A stretch of DNA of 55,875 nucleotides from Phycisphaerales bacterium. Its GTDB lineage: Bacteria > Planctomycetota > Phycisphaerae > Phycisphaerales > UBA1924. Where the stretch lies: contig JADZER010000031.1 in assembly GCA_020850415.1 (NCBI GenBank), positions 1-55,875 on the forward strand, given 5' to 3'. Below the pieces are notes generated by a model that made no database searches, was not told where the DNA came from, and saw only the letters and a list, made by a program, of their open reading frames with translations. Position numbers and translations under genes: made by a program. Shown one piece after another: positions 44,923 through 53,078 of this stretch (positions are counted from its first letter, which is position 1; the number at the start of each line of letters is the position of its first letter).

Positions 44923-46339
44923 CCCCACGCCCATCGAGCGAGCCCTGGCCGACCGCTGGTTCCCCGCGGCTGAGCTGGCCTCCTCCCTCCGCGACGAGGC
45001 CCATGCCACCGAGGTCATGACCCGGATCGCCGCGCAGGCCCGCGCCGCCCCGGACCCCCTCGAACGCGCCCGGCTCGCCAAGCTCGCCGACCTGACCGGC
45101 GCGGCCCGCCCCGGCTCGCTCGCGCCCTGGCTGGCCCTGTTCGAGCACCCGCCCGAGCAGACCGCCTTCGACGCCATCGCCCAGGCCGTGCGCACACAGA
45201 TCCACCTCCCCACCGAGCCCACCCCCGCCCGGCTCGTCCCCGGCCAGATGGTCGTCGCCACCAGCCCCGTCCGCGTCGACCTCGCCGGCGGCTGGTCCGA
45301 CACGCCGCCGATCTGCAACGAGCTCGGCGGCGCCGTCCTCAACGCCGCCGTCTCCCTCAGCACCCGCCAGCCCCTCCAAGCCGTCGCCCAGCTCTCCGAA
45401 GAGCCGGTCATCCGCATCACCAGCATCGACCTGGGCAAGTCCGTCGAGTTCGAACGCACCCGGGACCTCCTCAACTACGCCGACCCCCGCGACTGGTCCG
45501 CGCTCCCCAAGGCCGCACTCGTCCTCGCCGGCCTCGCCCCCAGCGACCCCGACACCGACCTGCGCGACTGGCTCGCCGGCGTCGGCGGCGGGGTCCGCCT
45601 CACCGTCTTCGCCGCCCTCCCCAAAGGCTCCGGGCTCGGCACCAGCTCCATCCTCGGCGCCACCGTCCTCGCCGCACTCTCAAGACTCGCCGGAGAGGTC
45701 GCGCCCAGAGAACTCCTCACCACCCGCACCAGCATGCTCGAGCAGCTCATGCGCACCGGCGGCGGCTGGCAGGACCAGCTCGGCGGCATCGTCCCCGGCT
45801 TCAAGATTCTGCGCACACAGCCCGGACCCGACCAGAGCCCCGCCGTCGAGCCCATCGCCATCCCGCCCCACGCCCGCGCCGAGCTCGACAGCCGGCTCAT
45901 CCTCTACTACACGGGCCTCCAACGCCTCGCCGCGAACATCCTCCAGAAGGTCGTCGGGCGATACCTGGCGCGGGACCCCGAGAGCCTGCGCATCGTCCGC
46001 GCCCTCAAGAACGACGCCGAGCGCATGCGCACCGAGCTGCTCGCCGGCGACATCGACGCCTTCGCCCGCACGCTGCTCGACTACTGGAAACTCAAACGCA
46101 GCTTCGACCCGGGCTCCACCACCCCGCAGATCGAGGCCCTCTTCGACGAGGTCCGCGACGATCTCGCCGGCTACGAACTCCCCGGCGCCGGCGGCGGCGG
46201 CTTCCTCCTCCTGATCGCCAACGACGCCCCCGCCGCCCACCGCGTCCGCGCCAAACTCAACGCCCTCAAACCCAACCCCACCGCCCGCCTCTACGACGCC
46301 GCCATCGACGACCACGGACTCCAAGTCACCGTCGTCTAA
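44915..46339 (+). CDS. L-fucokinase, GHMP kinase (C-terminal FKP half)
   Basis: A 474-residue protein from the GTG at 44915, overlapping the guanylyltransferase gene by 8 nt (GTGAGTAG), which suggests translational coupling. After an about 110-residue helical lead, the GHMP fold shows RVDLAGGWSDTPPICNELGG, the ATP loop LPKGSGLGTSS (235-245) and GGGWQDQLGGIVPGFK, all as in FKP fucokinase, plus GAGGGGFLLLI near the C terminus. It phosphorylates L-fucose at C1. The two halves together equal a full FKP, so this is either a true split gene or a frameshift; the coupled overlap favours a split. Confidence 0.86.
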   Translation: MSSPTPIERALADRWFPAAELASSLRDEAHATEVMTRIAAQARAAPDPLERARLAKLADLTGAARPGSLAPWLALFEHPPEQTAFDAIAQAVRTQIHLPTEPTPARLVPGQMVVATSPVRVDLAGGWSDTPPICNELGGAVLNAAVSLSTRQPLQAVAQLSEEPVIRITSIDLGKSVEFERTRDLLNYADPRDWSALPKAALVLAGLAPSDPDTDLRDWLAGVGGGVRLTVFAALPKGSGLGTSSILGATVLAALSRLAGEVAPRELLTTRTSMLEQLMRTGGGWQDQLGGIVPGFKILRTQPGPDQSPAVEPIAIPPHARAELDSRLILYYTGLQRLAANILQKVVGRYLARDPESLRIVRALKNDAERMRTELLAGDIDAFARTLLDYWKLKRSFDPGSTTPQIEALFDEVRDDLAGYELPGAGGGGFLLLIANDAPAAHRVRAKLNALKPNPTARLYDAAIDDHGLQVTVV

Positions 46340-46361
46340 AGCCGCAAGAGAACCTCTCCGA

Positions 46362-46466
46362 CCCTCCGTCACTTCGTTGCTTCGTTACTTCGTCTCTTCG
46401 TCTCTTCGTCTCTTCGTCTCTTCGTCTCTTCGTCCCTCCGTGCCTTCGTGCCTCCGTCCCTCCGTC
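46362..46466. repeat. octanucleotide tandem repeat between convergent genes
   Basis: Five perfect copies of CTTCGTCT (46388-46427) and a sixth near-copy are flanked by degenerate CCTCCGTC/CTTCGTGC units. The array fills the gap between the convergent fucokinase and fucosidase genes. Confidence 0.85.
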
Positions 46467-46470
46467 CCTT

Positions 46471-48519
46471 CTAATGCGACAACGCCTCCGCGCCCACCAC
46501 CCCCATCTCCCCCCCCACCAGCCCCATCTTCAGCGACAGGTCCGCCCCGCCCGTCTTGTTGAACCACTCGACCGTGACCGGGTGCCACCCGGCCGCGAGC
46601 GCCGCGACGCCGACCCTGGTCTCGGCGCTGTGCAGCCCGTCGTTGTCCACGACCACCTCGCCGCCGAGCAGCAGACGCGACCCGTCATCGGAGGTCAGCG
46701 CGAACCGGTACACCCCGTCGGCCGGCACGCGGAGCAGCCCCGTGTACCGGTGCGCGACGCGCTCGCGGGCGTACTTCTCCGGCAGCCCGACCGACGCCAC
46801 CGTCCGCGACTCCGCCGGCGTCATCGCGCCCAGATCCGGCATGGTCTCCCAGTCGCCGGCGTACACCTCGCACAGCAGCCCCGACTCGCCCCCGCCGGAC
46901 ATGCGGCCCGGCCGCGGCTCGACCAGGCGGAAGCTCCGACGCGTCGTGGTGCTCACCGCCCTGCCCTCGTGGAAGCTCCGCGCGCTCAGCGTGCACGAGT
47001 CGCTGATCGTCACCGGGCCCTCCGCCGCCGGCGAGGCGGTCGTCGGCTCCGTGCCGTCAAGCGTGTACCGCACCATCACCTCCGGCGACGCGCTCACCAG
47101 CGAGACCTCCATCGGCCCCACCAGGATGCCCGCCGCCGCCTCGATCGTCGGGGCCTGGTACACGATCGGCATCCCCTTGACATCCAGCTTCACCACCGTC
47201 GCGTACTCGCCCGGGTTCGCCGTCCCCACCTGCAGGTAGGTCACCCCGTCCTTCTGCACCACCCCAACCTCGCGACCCGCGTCGGCCAGCAGCGAGGCGC
47301 CGATCGCCTCGCTCCCCAGACCCTCCACCCGCAGCACCCCCGAGCTCGGCCAGTCGAACACATGGAAGTACAGGCTCGTCACCGCCCGGTGCTCCTCGCC
47401 GTGGTAGTTCATCGTGCACCGGCCCCACGGCAGCTGCCCGAACGGGCTCGCGCTCGTGCCGTGGATCGACTCGCCGTTGATGTCCATCCAGTCCCCGATC
47501 TCACGCAGCCGATCGATCGCCTCCTCCGGGAAGCTCCCGTCCGCCTTCGGACCCACATTCAGCAGGAAGTTGCCCCCCTTGCTCGCGATGTCGCACAGCT
47601 TGCGGACAAGATCCTCCGTCGACTTCCACTGGGTGTCGTGGCTGTTGTACCCCCAGTTGTCGTTCATCGTCATGCAGGTCTCCCAGTCCACACCAGGGAG
47701 GCCCGTCGCCGGGATCGTCTGCTCCGGCGTGCCGAAGTCGCCGAAGTACCCCTCGTCGCTCATCCCACCCATCCCGCCCCGCCCCTTGTCCACCCGGTTG
47801 TTCACGATCACACCCGGCTGCAGCCCGCGGCAGAGCTTGTACAACGCCTCCCCGTAGGTGTGGTTCCAGGTCGCCTCCCACTCCCCGTCGAACCACATCA
47901 CCCCGATGTCGCCGTACTTGGTCAGAAGCTCCGTCACCTGGTTGAACAGGTACGCCACATACCGGTCCATGTCCGCGTCGCCCGCCGGCCGCCCCGCCTC
48001 CTCCCACCCACGACGCGGCAGGTAGTCCGGGTGGTGCCAGTCCATGATCGAGTGATACCAGCACATCTTCAGCCCCTGCGCCCGGGTCGCCTCCGACAAC
48101 TCCGCCATGATGTCCCGCTCGAACGGCGTCGACATGATGTCAAACTCGCTCACGGCGGAGTCGAACAACGCGAACCCGTCGTGGTGCTTGGTCGTGATCA
48201 CGATGTACCGCATCCCCGCGTCCGCGGCCATCTCCGCCCACGCCTCGGCGTCGAACTCCACAGGGTTGAACTCCCCGCGGAACCCGTCGTAGGTGTCGAT
48301 CGGGATCTCCGCCGTCGTCCGGATCCACTCGGCGTGACGCGTCTGGCCCTCCCACTCCCCCGCCGGCACCGCGTACAGACCCCAGTGGATGAACATCCCG
48401 AACCTGGCCTCACGCCACCACTCCATCCGCGCGTCGTCATCACCGGACGCCGGCTGCGCAAACACCGGCACCGCCGCCAAACACCCCGCCACCACCGCAC
48501 GGACAAACTGCTTCAGCAT
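46471..48519 (-). CDS. GH29 alpha-L-fucosidase with PA14-like C terminus
   Basis: A 682-residue secreted protein; start ATG at 48519 (MLKQFVRAVVAGCLAAVPVFAQ, signal peptide). The GH29 barrel has WWREARFGMFIHWGLY, YIVITTKHHDGFALFDS, MCWYHSIMDWHHPDY and the nucleophile Asp211 in IGVMWFDGEW, followed by GNFLLNVGPKADG. After the catalytic domain come a beta-sandwich linker (VRYTLDGTEPTT, chitobiase/FN3-like) and a PA14-like carbohydrate-binding domain (HRYTGLLRVPADGVYRFALTSDDGSRLLLGG). It releases alpha-L-fucose from glycans outside the cytoplasm. Convergent with the FKP genes, which would activate the released fucose. Confidence 0.93.
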   Translation of the reverse strand: MLKQFVRAVVAGCLAAVPVFAQPASGDDDARMEWWREARFGMFIHWGLYAVPAGEWEGQTRHAEWIRTTAEIPIDTYDGFRGEFNPVEFDAEAWAEMAADAGMRYIVITTKHHDGFALFDSAVSEFDIMSTPFERDIMAELSEATRAQGLKMCWYHSIMDWHHPDYLPRRGWEEAGRPAGDADMDRYVAYLFNQVTELLTKYGDIGVMWFDGEWEATWNHTYGEALYKLCRGLQPGVIVNNRVDKGRGGMGGMSDEGYFGDFGTPEQTIPATGLPGVDWETCMTMNDNWGYNSHDTQWKSTEDLVRKLCDIASKGGNFLLNVGPKADGSFPEEAIDRLREIGDWMDINGESIHGTSASPFGQLPWGRCTMNYHGEEHRAVTSLYFHVFDWPSSGVLRVEGLGSEAIGASLLADAGREVGVVQKDGVTYLQVGTANPGEYATVVKLDVKGMPIVYQAPTIEAAAGILVGPMEVSLVSASPEVMVRYTLDGTEPTTASPAAEGPVTISDSCTLSARSFHEGRAVSTTTRRSFRLVEPRPGRMSGGGESGLLCEVYAGDWETMPDLGAMTPAESRTVASVGLPEKYARERVAHRYTGLLRVPADGVYRFALTSDDGSRLLLGGEVVVDNDGLHSAETRVGVAALAAGWHPVTVEWFNKTGGADLSLKMGLVGGEMGVVGAEALSH

Positions 48520-48531
48520 CACGACTCTCCC

Positions 48532-48735
48532 ATCAAAGCTCAACGCACAGGCGCAGAGACACGCAGAAAGACAGGGTGGCAACTCTCGCCGCAGAGAAAC
48601 ACAGAGAACCGCGGCTCAGGCACAGCGGCGCGAACGCGGCCAGGCGAAGCCCGACCCCGACCCATCTGCGTCCATCTGCGTTCATCCGCGGCCAATCTGC
48701 CTCCCTCTGAGTCTCCGTGCCTCTGTGTTCGCTCT
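48532..48735. repeat. intergenic element with GCGGATGAACGCAGATGGACG-like motif
   Basis: The 216-nt gap between the fucosidase gene and the CBM9-like gene holds no gene. On the minus strand it contains CCGCGGATGAACGCAGATGG and flanking runs such as ACACAGAGGCACGGAGACTCAGAGG; near its other end are CGCAGAGACACGCAGAAAGACAGG and CGCAGAGAAACACAGAGAACC-like runs. These word types form a patchwork of related short units with internal complementarity (CTCTGTG.../CACAGAG). I recall such sequence from intergenic regions of other bacteria but cannot verify that here. Confidence 0.6.
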
Positions 48736-49587
48736 TCACTCATCCACGAACCGCACGATACCCCACCGCTCCGGCAGGTGCATGTCGATCAACCCCATCG
48801 GCGACCACACCCAGTTGTGCTCCGGCCGCCCGGGGATTTTCTGGTACCCGCCCTCCCCTACCACCACATCCCACTCCACGCGCGAGAAGTTCACCTTCCA
48901 GGTTTCCCCGGGGGCCGGGGCCGCCCCGCCCCCCGGGTGCCGGTCGAACGCCCGCCACGGCATCACGATCTCCACGCTCCACCCGCCATCCGTGTCCGAA
49001 GGGTCGTTCAGCGTGCCGTCCACATGCACCCCCGTCCGCAACCCCGCGATGTCCCACGAGTTGTCCGCCTGACCCCCATCCCGGTACGGCCGGGGCAGGA
49101 ACAGGTCCCACACCGTGTTCAGCGCGTTCATCTCGAACTCGTAGTAGTGCAGCCGGTCGCCCGTCGGGTTCAGGAACACCTCGATGTCGTTGTCGTGGAA
49201 GATCACGCTGTCCCGCTCGGTCAGCGTCGCCCACACATGCGGCTCCTCCATCTCCGCCGCGATGTACAGGTTCTCGTCGTCCCACAGCATCTTCATCCGC
49301 GTCCGCAGAGCCGGCCGGGGCCGCAGGTCCCCCTCGATGTCGACGAACCACCCCGACCACGCCGCGGCCCGCCAGAACGGCTTGTCCACCCTCCCGTCCA
49401 CGAGACCCAGGGGGCCCGGCGCACGCCGGCACGCGTAGGTCTCGTGCGCCTGGGGAGGGGGCAACCGAACGCCGTAGTCGTGCATGGGCGACAGGGTACA
49501 GCCCCCGAGCCACACCCCCGCCGCCAACCCCATCGCCAATCCCGTCGCCACCCCGGCGCGCCGTCGGTTCTGAGTCAGTTCACGCAA
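48736..49587 (-). CDS. CBM9-like carbohydrate-binding lipoprotein
   Basis: About 283 residues from the TTG at 49587, preferred because GGAGA lies 6 nt upstream; a GTG at 49641 is possible but poorly placed. The hydrophobic signal segment ends in the lipobox WLGGC. The body has the fold signs of family-9-like carbohydrate-binding proteins: LVDGRVDKPFWRAAAWSGWFVDI, MLWDDENLYIAAEMEEPHVWATL, FHDNDIEVFLNP, YYEFEMNALNTVWDLFL and WSVEIVMPWRAF. No enzyme domain is attached. Next to the fucosidase it may hold fucosylated glycans at the cell surface. Confidence 0.85.
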   Translation of the reverse strand: MRELTQNRRRAGVATGLAMGLAAGVWLGGCTLSPMHDYGVRLPPPQAHETYACRRAPGPLGLVDGRVDKPFWRAAAWSGWFVDIEGDLRPRPALRTRMKMLWDDENLYIAAEMEEPHVWATLTERDSVIFHDNDIEVFLNPTGDRLHYYEFEMNALNTVWDLFLPRPYRDGGQADNSWDIAGLRTGVHVDGTLNDPSDTDGGWSVEIVMPWRAFDRHPGGGAAPAPGETWKVNFSRVEWDVVVGEGGYQKIPGRPEHNWVWSPMGLIDMHLPERWGIVRFVDE

Positions 49588-49749
49588 GGCGTTTCTCCGG
49601 TACTGTGCAGCCCGGGGAGCTGGCCATCCTCCCGGACCCACGAATTTCTGTATATCGGTGTCCAGAATCGCCGACGGAGGCTACTGTCCCCGTTGTTAGT
49701 CCGCACTCTCATTACCCCCGTTCTCCAGAAGATACCCAGGAGGAACACG

Positions 49750-51012
49750 ATGAAGGGTCTCACGAACCGTTCGGGGCTGGTCGCGGCGGCCGGGTTGGTC
49801 GCGCTCGCGACGGCCATGGCGGCCGGGCAATCGGCCAGCGCGCTGGACCGCGAGCTGCTCGCCGACGCCGCCGCACGCGTCTCCTTCCAGGGCAGCGGCG
49901 CCACCGCCGGGCACGACGGCAAGCAGTTCTTCCTCGCCTCCGCCGACGGCGCCATGAGGCTCTGGGTCGGCGGCATGACCCAGTTCCGCTACACCATCAA
50001 CAGCCGAGACACCACCGGCGCCGACGAGGACCTCACCAACGGCTTTGAGTTCAACCGCGCCAAGCTCTATGTCGGCGGCACGGTCGAGACCGACAACGAG
50101 TTCTTCATCCGCATCGGCTTCAGCCCGAGCACCGGCGACGCCTCCCTCGACTGGGCCCGCATGACCCACAAGTTCGACAACGGACTCGAGCTCACCTGGG
50201 GCCAGTTCCTCAACCCGTTCCTCAAGGAAGTCCTCACCGGCGAGCAGAAGTTTCTCTGCACCGAACGCTCCACCACCCACTATGTCTTCTCCGACATCTT
50301 CGCGCAGGGCGTCATGCTCACCCACACCGCCGAGCAGTTCCGCCTCCACGGCGCGCTGACCGACGGTCGCCGCACCCAGAACACCGCGTACTACAGCCCC
50401 ACCGAGGCCGACTACGCCCTCACAGGACGCGTCGAGTTCAAGTTCGGCGAACTCCCCTTCCCCGCCTACGGCGAGGCGACCTCCTTCCGCGAGACCAAGA
50501 CCGGCGGCATGTTCGGCGCCGCCGTCAACTACCAGTCCTCCGGAGACACCGCCAACACCAGCACCATGGCCGGCACGCCCGCCACCGACACCGACACCCT
50601 CGGCTACACCGCCGACTTCCACTACAAGGGCGGCGGCTGGAACGCCATGGCCTCCGTCGTCGGACGCACCGTCGACACCGGCTCCGGCGCCGACTTCAAC
50701 GACTTCGGCGCCGTCGTCCAGGGCGGCGTCTTCGTCGCCGAGCAGTGGGAGCTCTTCGCCCGCTGGGACGCCGTCTTCCCCGACGACGACCGCTCCGCCG
50801 GCGAGGACTTCAACACCCTCACCTTCGGCGCCAACCACTACTTCTTCCCCAAGAGCCACGCCGCCAAGCTCACCGCCGAGCTCGCCTGGTTCATGGACGA
50901 CCAGGCCAGCGCCAGCTCCCTCGTCACCGCCCCCAGCACCTTCACCGACCTCCTCACCAGCAGCGAAGACAACCAGTGGGCCCTCCACCTGCAGATGCAG
51001 CTGGTCTTCTGA
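49750..51012 (+). CDS. porin O/P-family outer-membrane porin, paralogue 4
   Basis: A 420-residue protein from the ATG at 49750, preceded by AGGAGG (49738-49743). Signal peptide about 1-28 (AAGQSASA), then LDRELLADAAARVSFQ, TAGHDGKQFFLASADG, LWVGGMTQFRYTINSRD, DEDLTNGFEFNRAKL, WGQFLNPFLKE and a terminal LQMQLVF. It is the only copy outside the tandem array at 24979-29138. Its place beside the fucosidase and CBM9-like genes could mean a role in sugar uptake, or simple dispersal of the family. Confidence 0.87.
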   Translation: MKGLTNRSGLVAAAGLVALATAMAAGQSASALDRELLADAAARVSFQGSGATAGHDGKQFFLASADGAMRLWVGGMTQFRYTINSRDTTGADEDLTNGFEFNRAKLYVGGTVETDNEFFIRIGFSPSTGDASLDWARMTHKFDNGLELTWGQFLNPFLKEVLTGEQKFLCTERSTTHYVFSDIFAQGVMLTHTAEQFRLHGALTDGRRTQNTAYYSPTEADYALTGRVEFKFGELPFPAYGEATSFRETKTGGMFGAAVNYQSSGDTANTSTMAGTPATDTDTLGYTADFHYKGGGWNAMASVVGRTVDTGSGADFNDFGAVVQGGVFVAEQWELFARWDAVFPDDDRSAGEDFNTLTFGANHYFFPKSHAAKLTAELAWFMDDQASASSLVTAPSTFTDLLTSSEDNQWALHLQMQLVF

Positions 51013-51064
51013 ACCCCATCGCCCCCAACAAGAGCCCGAGCCGCAACGCTCGGACACCAAAGAC

Positions 51065-51100
51065 AGCGAGCCGGGCCCCGAGGCCCGGCTCGCTCATTTC
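51065..51100. terminator. bidirectional hairpin between porin 4 and argS
   Basis: A 13-bp perfect stem (AGCGAGCCGGGCC 51065-51077, GGCCCGGCTCGCT 51082-51094) with a CCGA loop is followed by CATTTCATC on plus. It lies between two convergent genes and could stop transcripts from both sides. Confidence 0.78.
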
Positions 51101-51117
51101 ATCCACACCCCGCACGC

Positions 51118-52995
51118 CTACATCCGCTCCACCGTCGGCAGCCCCAGCGTCTCAAGCCCGTCCGCCAGCACCCGCGCCGTCAGCGCGCACAGCCGCAAGC
51201 GCGACCGGCGCAGCCCCTCGCTCTCGGCCTTCAGCACATGGCACGAGTCGTAGAACGAGCTGTACGCCCCCGCCAGCCCGTACAGGTACCCGCACAGCCG
51301 CATCGGCTCCAGCGCCGCCGCCACACCCCGCACCGCGCTCGGATACCGCAGCAGCTCCAGCGCCAGCGCCTTCTCCGCCGGGTGCCCGATCACGATCGGC
51401 GCGTCGGCGTAGTCCAGCGCCACCCCCGCCTCCAACGCCTTCCGGAACACGCTCCGCGTCCGCACCAGCGCGTACAGCAAATACGGCCCCGTGTTCCCCT
51501 CGAACGCCAGCATCCGGTCGAAGCTGAACACATAGTCCTTGATCCGCTCGCCCGACAGGTCCGCGTACTTCAGCGCCGCGATCCCCACCGCCTCAGCGAT
51601 CTCGCGCCGCTCGCCCTCGCCCAGCTCCGGGTTCTTCTCCGCCACCGTCCGCGCCGCCCGCTCCACCGCCTCGTCCAGCAGGTCTCCGAGCTTCACATTC
51701 TCCCCCGACCGCGTCTTGAACGGCCGCCCGTCCTCGCCCAGCACCATGCCGAACGCCGCGTGCTCCAGCACCGACGGCCCCGACGCCCCCGGCTTGGTCG
51801 CGTACCCCGCCTTCCGCGCCGCCGCGAAAACCTGCCGGAAGTGCAGCCCCTGCCGCGCATCCACCGTGTAGATCACCCGGTCGGCGCCCAGCGTCCGCAC
51901 CCGCCGCCGGACCGCGGCCATGTCCGTCGTCGCGTACAAAAACCCCCCGTCGCTCTTCCGGATCAGGCACGGCTCGGCGATCCCCCCATCCCCCGCCGCG
52001 TCCAGCCGCACCACCAGCGCCCCGTCGCTCTCCTCGGCCACCCCCCGCGCCACCAGATCCTCGACCACCCCCCGCAACTCCTCCGAGTAGCTGCTCTCCC
52101 CCGCGTTCGCCGCCTCGGTGATCCGCGTGTGCAGCCGCCCGCACGCCTCCAGGCACGCCCCCATCGTCACCTCATAGATCCGCTTCCAGACCGCGTACAC
52201 CCCCGGCTCGTGCGCCTGCAACGCCACCAGCGTCGCCTTCGCCCCCGCCAGGTGCTCCATCGCCTCCGCGTGCTTCGCCGACAGCTCGGCCTCGATCTTC
52301 GGCCCCAGCCCGAACTTCTCGACGATCGCCAGCCCCTTGCCCTGCCCAGCGCACTCGAACTGCGCCAGCTTGTACAGCCGGTCCAGCTCGTCCAGCGTCA
52401 GCGCCTCCAGATCCAGCCGCCCCGCGCCCGCCTCGGCCTGCAGCTTCCGCGTCACCATCGCGATCGGCAGCCCCCAGTCGCCGACATGGTTCTGCCGGAT
52501 CACCTTCTCCCCCAGCCGCTCGAACACCCGCGCCAGGGTGTCCCCGATCACCGTCGCCCGCAGATGCCCCACATGCATCTGCTTGGCCAGGTTCACGCCG
52601 CACAGGTCCACCACGATCGTCCGCGGCTCCGCCGGCGCCGGCATCCCCAGCTCGGGCGCATCCATCCGCGCGAGCAGCCCCGCCAGCGCATCAGCCCGCA
52701 GCCGCAGGTTGATGAACCCCGGCCCCGCGATATCCGCCTCCGTCACCGGCTCGCACAGATCCGCCACATCGAGCTTCTCGACGATCGCCCCCGCCAGCTC
52801 CCGCGGCTTCATCCCCAACCGCTTCGCCAGCGGCATCGCCGCGTTCGACTGAAAGTCCCCCAGCTCCGCCCGCTTGGACCCCGAGATCATCGGGTCCGCA
52901 CCCTCCCCCACCCCCGGCGCCACCGCCGCGATCGCCGCCAAAAACCGCTCCCCGAGCAGCTCCACCGGATCAAATGTCGTCGTGCTCTCAGTCAT
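51118..52995 (-). CDS. argS: arginyl-tRNA synthetase
   Basis: A 625-residue class I synthetase charging tRNA-Arg. The N-terminal Arg-S additional domain (about 1-100) contains GDFQSNAAMPLAKRLG and GPGFINLRL. The HIGH-type motif is HVGH (141-144) in VNLAKQMHVGHLRATVIGD, and the C-terminal DALR anticodon-binding domain begins near VFSFDRMLAFEGNTGPYLLYA and ends with LGLPTVERM. As in many ArgRS, no clear KMSK is present (FKTRSGENVKLGDLLDEA occupies that place). Start ATG at 52995; another ATG lies at 53007. Confidence 0.95.
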   Translation of the reverse strand: MTESTTTFDPVELLGERFLAAIAAVAPGVGEGADPMISGSKRAELGDFQSNAAMPLAKRLGMKPRELAGAIVEKLDVADLCEPVTEADIAGPGFINLRLRADALAGLLARMDAPELGMPAPAEPRTIVVDLCGVNLAKQMHVGHLRATVIGDTLARVFERLGEKVIRQNHVGDWGLPIAMVTRKLQAEAGAGRLDLEALTLDELDRLYKLAQFECAGQGKGLAIVEKFGLGPKIEAELSAKHAEAMEHLAGAKATLVALQAHEPGVYAVWKRIYEVTMGACLEACGRLHTRITEAANAGESSYSEELRGVVEDLVARGVAEESDGALVVRLDAAGDGGIAEPCLIRKSDGGFLYATTDMAAVRRRVRTLGADRVIYTVDARQGLHFRQVFAAARKAGYATKPGASGPSVLEHAAFGMVLGEDGRPFKTRSGENVKLGDLLDEAVERAARTVAEKNPELGEGERREIAEAVGIAALKYADLSGERIKDYVFSFDRMLAFEGNTGPYLLYALVRTRSVFRKALEAGVALDYADAPIVIGHPAEKALALELLRYPSAVRGVAAALEPMRLCGYLYGLAGAYSSFYDSCHVLKAESEGLRRSRLRLCALTARVLADGLETLGLPTVERM

Positions 52996-53033
52996 GGGGC
53001 GGATCATAGACGACCGCCGGCACGGCTCGGGGG

Positions 53034-53052
53034 CACGGCTCTCCGGGCCGTG
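53034..53052. repeat. short palindrome after the dockerin-like gene
   Basis: CACGGC (53034-53039) and GCCGTG (53047-53052) enclose TCTCCGG, with an overlapping second copy of GCACGGCTC at 53020-53028. It lies in the gap between argS and the beta-helix protein gene, with no T-tract, so it is more a repeat than a terminator. Confidence 0.5.
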
Positions 53053-53078
53053 TGTCACGCCGCGCGGGCCACCCGCCG

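Noticed and set aside
46474..49749. Very long plus-strand frame upstream of porin 4
   Set aside because: It is antisense to the fucosidase and CBM9-like genes, whose motifs are unmistakable; the porin start has AGGAGG and a signal peptide.
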